Made by a program: the position numbers and the translations under genes. A stretch of 9,048 nucleotides of DNA, taken from assembly GCA_913009285.1 (NCBI GenBank), contig CAJVYE010000029.1, positions 1 to 9,048 on the forward strand. The letters are read 5' to 3'. Source of the stretch: an uncultured Nitrospirota bacterium. Lineage in GTDB: Bacteria > Nitrospinota > Nitrospinia > SZUA-224. Position 1 is the first letter of the stretch. Each line of letters starts with the position of its first letter. The notes below the pieces were generated by a model. It had not been told where the DNA came from, ran no database searches, and saw only the letters and a list, made by a program, of their open reading frames with translations. Of this stretch, positions 7,833 through 9,048 are shown in pieces.

Positions 7833-8064
7833 GTAACCGTTCACAGTTCACGGTTTACAGTTAACAGTTGATGAAAACAGAATGCTTCATTGAAAAAACT
7901 CAACCTGTGCGGTTAGCCTATTAGCCATTAGCTATTAGCTATTAGCCGTTAGCAAAGAGAAGACTATTTTATCCAGAAGCTAATAGCTAATGGCTAATGG
8001 CTAAAAGCTAACAGCACAGGTTGAAAAAACTGTAAACTGTAAACTGATAACTGTGAACGGTTAC
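7833..8064. mobile_element. Outer heptad-repeat MITE-like element
   Basis: Terminal arms 7833-7869 and 8028-8064 are inverted repeats, 33 of 37 bases identical, with the outermost 16 (GTAACCGTTCACAGTT) perfect. Each arm is five 7-bp units: left AACCGTT, CACAGTT, CACGGTT, TACAGTT, AACAGTT; right, in the opposite sense, AACTGTA twice, AACTGAT, AACTGTG, AACGGTT. A 5-bp stem ATGAA/TTCAT (7871-7875, 7886-7890) closes the loop. Removing the inner element and one AAAAAACT copy leaves a 101-bp hairpin (37 + 27 + 37). It encodes no protein. Flanked by an 8-bp duplication, it behaves like a non-autonomous transposon. Confidence 0.8.
7901..8023. mobile_element. Inner heptad-repeat MITE-like element inserted in the outer one
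   Basis: Ends CAACCTGTGC (7901-7910) and GCACAGGTTG (8014-8023) are perfect inverted repeats, extending to 16 of 17 bases into the arms. The left arm has six units ending in TTAGC (7911-7953; one is 8 bp long); the right arm has five units starting GCTAA (7979-8013), so the element folds as a hairpin with a 25-nt loop. The octamer AAAAAACT sits immediately outside both ends (7893-7900 and 8024-8031), an apparent target duplication within the outer element. No coding content. Terminal bases differ from the outer element, so it is a separate family of like design. Confidence 0.8.
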
Positions 8065-8101
8065 TATAATCTTTATTTATTTTATATTTTATTATGGATT
8101 C

Positions 8102-8110
8102 TGGTATAAT
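8102..8110 (+). promoter_or_regulatory. Extended -10 promoter candidate for the GH130-type gene
   Basis: TGGTATAAT holds a perfect TATAAT (8105-8110) preceded by TGG, an extended -10. The upstream DNA is AT-rich (TTATAT at the -35 position), without a good -35. The transcript would start near 8117 and include the palindrome at 8175-8207 before the gene at 8247. Confidence 0.45.
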
Positions 8111-8174
8111 TGTAACATTCGGATTGCCAGAAGATATCCTAACAATTAGGGATAGGGGAAAGAATAATGGTAAT

Positions 8175-8214
8175 CCCCCTCACCTCAATCCGTCTCCTAA
8201 GAGGGGGAGAGGAA
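8175..8214. repeat. Palindromic intergenic repeat CCCCCTC...GAGGGGG
   Basis: A perfect 7-bp inverted repeat (8175-8181 with 8201-8207) encloses a 19-nt C/T-rich loop. The 40-bp unit 8175-8214 is bordered on both sides by GTAAT (8170-8174 and 8215-8219). The composition, CCCTCACCTCAATCC followed later by a GGGGGAGAGG segment, resembles interspersed repeats I have seen in other environmental genomes, from memory only. It lies in the leader of the GH130-type gene and has no following T run, so it is not a standard terminator. Confidence 0.5.
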
Positions 8215-8246
8215 GTAATAAAAGGTGAGCAAAGGAGAACCCCTTA

Positions 8247-8835
8247 ATGATACAAAGACTGTTCCATCAATGTTTAATACGTCCTGATAATGTAAAACCA
8301 TCCCGGGAAGATTTTGAGGTAGTTGGGACATTCAATCCTGGTGTGGCTGAATTTGACAATACGATATACCTGCTGATTCGCGTGGCTGAGATGCCAAGAG
8401 AAAAGAGAGATGGTCAAATTGCCTTACCCAGGGTAGAAAACAGAACTGGTGTTATTGACTGGACACAAATAGATACTGTAAATATCGTGGATGAACGACT
8501 GGTAAGATTTAAATCTAATAATTTTCTACATCTCACCTATATATCACATCTGCGATTAGCAAAAAGCCAGGATGGGATTAAGATTAACTCAATAGATGAA
8601 ATTCCCACAATATTTCCTGAAGAACCATATGAGGAATTTGGGATTGAGGATGCTAGAATCACACCTATTGGGGATAGATTTTATATCACCTATGTCGCTG
8701 TTTCCAGATATGGAATAGTAACGGCCTTGGCTTCCACAAAGGATTTTTTGCATTTTGAAAAGCACGGAATCATATTTCCTACCGAAAACAAGGATGTAGT
8801 AATATTTCCCGAAAAGATTGGCAATAATTACGTTG
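8247..8835 (+). CDS. GH130-type glycoside phosphorylase/glycosidase (partial, 3' end lost)
   Basis: The first 196 residues of a protein of the PH1107-related/GH130 group, which mostly phosphorolyse beta-mannosides and normally exceed 300 residues. Five-bladed propeller family motifs are FNPGVAEFDNTIYLLIRVAE (29-48) and GIEDARITPIGDRFYITYVA (132-151, where the family has ExDPR), then GIVTALASTKDFLHFEKHGI. Catalytic-side acid residues are in the first motif block and around IEDAR. The ATG has AAAGGAG at 8231-8237, 9-nt spacer. The frame then runs into adapter: EIGRASCRERV is encoded by adapter bases and is not part of the protein. Mannan or mannosyl-glycan use is only an inference from family. 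No carbohydrate transport gene is visible because the contig ends. Confidence 0.85.
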
Positions 8836-8893
8836 AGATCGGAAGAGCGTCGTGTAGGGAAAGAGTGTAGATCTCGGTGGTCGCCGTATCATT
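8836..8893 (-). other. Illumina TruSeq universal (P5) adapter, reverse complement
   Basis: All 58 bases match the reverse complement of the TruSeq universal adapter, starting AGATCGGAAGAGCGTCGTG and ending in CGCCGTATCATT. This ends the genomic sequence at 8835. Confidence 0.99.
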
Positions 8894-9048
8894 AAAAAAA
8901 AAAAAAATTTTTAATATTTTTTTTTTCTTTTTTCTCCTCCTTTGCACTCTTCTCTGTCTCCTACTCAACACCTTCTTTCATCTTCACCATACTTTGCACC
9001 CCGTAGCTCTTCCATTCGCACCTCACGTTACCTCTATTCCCCCACCAC
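8894..9048. other. Non-genomic read-through outside the 3' adapter
   Basis: A run of 14 A (8894-8907) follows the adapter, then T-rich and then C/T-rich, G-poor sequence with no coding or structural pattern. This is what base calls look like beyond the end of a library fragment. Not biological; trim. Confidence 0.85.

Larger units (their letters stand above)
7825..8072. repeat. 8-bp direct repeats TATAATCT flanking the outer element
   Basis: TATAATCT occurs at 7825-7832 and again at 8065-8072. The copies abut exactly the two ends of the inverted-repeat element 7833-8064. This is what a target-site duplication of 8 bp looks like. Confidence 0.85.

Noticed and set aside
7825..8072. CRISPR array in the repetitive gap
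   Set aside because: Units are 7 bp without spacers, in opposing orientation; no direct repeats of 23-50 bp and no cas genes.
8175..8207. Rho-independent terminator
   Set aside because: Stem is followed by GAGAGGAAG, with no T run on + strand, and it precedes a gene rather than following one.

Overview
The window is an assembled contig from an uncultured-looking, fairly AT-rich bacterium (GC near 40% by eye). Sequencing-library sequence sits at both ends. A 58-nt Illumina TruSeq universal adapter lies at 77-134 (two mismatches) and its exact reverse complement at 8836-8893. Everything outside the adapters (1-76, 8894-9048) is homopolymer and read-through, so only about 135-8835 is genomic. 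The gene set (groESL under a CIRCE operator, pcm, trmN6-like, a LytM peptidase, a class I amidotransferase hydrolase, a GH130-type glycoside phosphorylase) is housekeeping and does not fix a phylum. HrcA/CIRCE control and Shine-Dalgarno sites show it is bacterial.

Layout, left to right. 135-236 is the tail of a broken ORF that may be a REP-associated transposase; it runs into a 197-bp inverted-repeat element (172-368). On the + strand follow an FAD-dependent oxidoreductase (433-1806) and pcm (1811-2455), spaced like an operon. On the - strand are a TrmN6-like methyltransferase (2424-3080), whose 3' end overlaps pcm by 32 bp, then a heptad tract and the groESL terminator, groEL (3240-4892) and groES (4910-5197). 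groES has a long leader, a CIRCE element with 16-bp perfect arms and a sigma-70 type promoter. Next, also on the - strand, come an M23 peptidase (5671-6606) with a structured upstream region and a GTG-started gamma-glutamyl hydrolase family gene (6971-7708). A 538-bp divergent gap separates that from a GH130-type gene on the + strand (8247 onward), which is cut off by the adapter after 196 codons.

The genes do not form one pathway. The connected pieces are groES-groEL (one regulated folding operon) and pcm next to the FAD enzyme. The most unusual content is intergenic. In the gap 7709-8246 there are two nested non-coding elements, one inserted inside the other. Each is built of 7-bp tandem repeats arranged as a hairpin, and each is flanked by its own perfect 8-bp direct repeat (TATAATCT outside, AAAAAACT inside), as expected of target-site duplications. 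Heptad tracts of other sequence occur at 267-324 and 3128-3155, so 7-bp periodic intergenic DNA is a recurring theme here.
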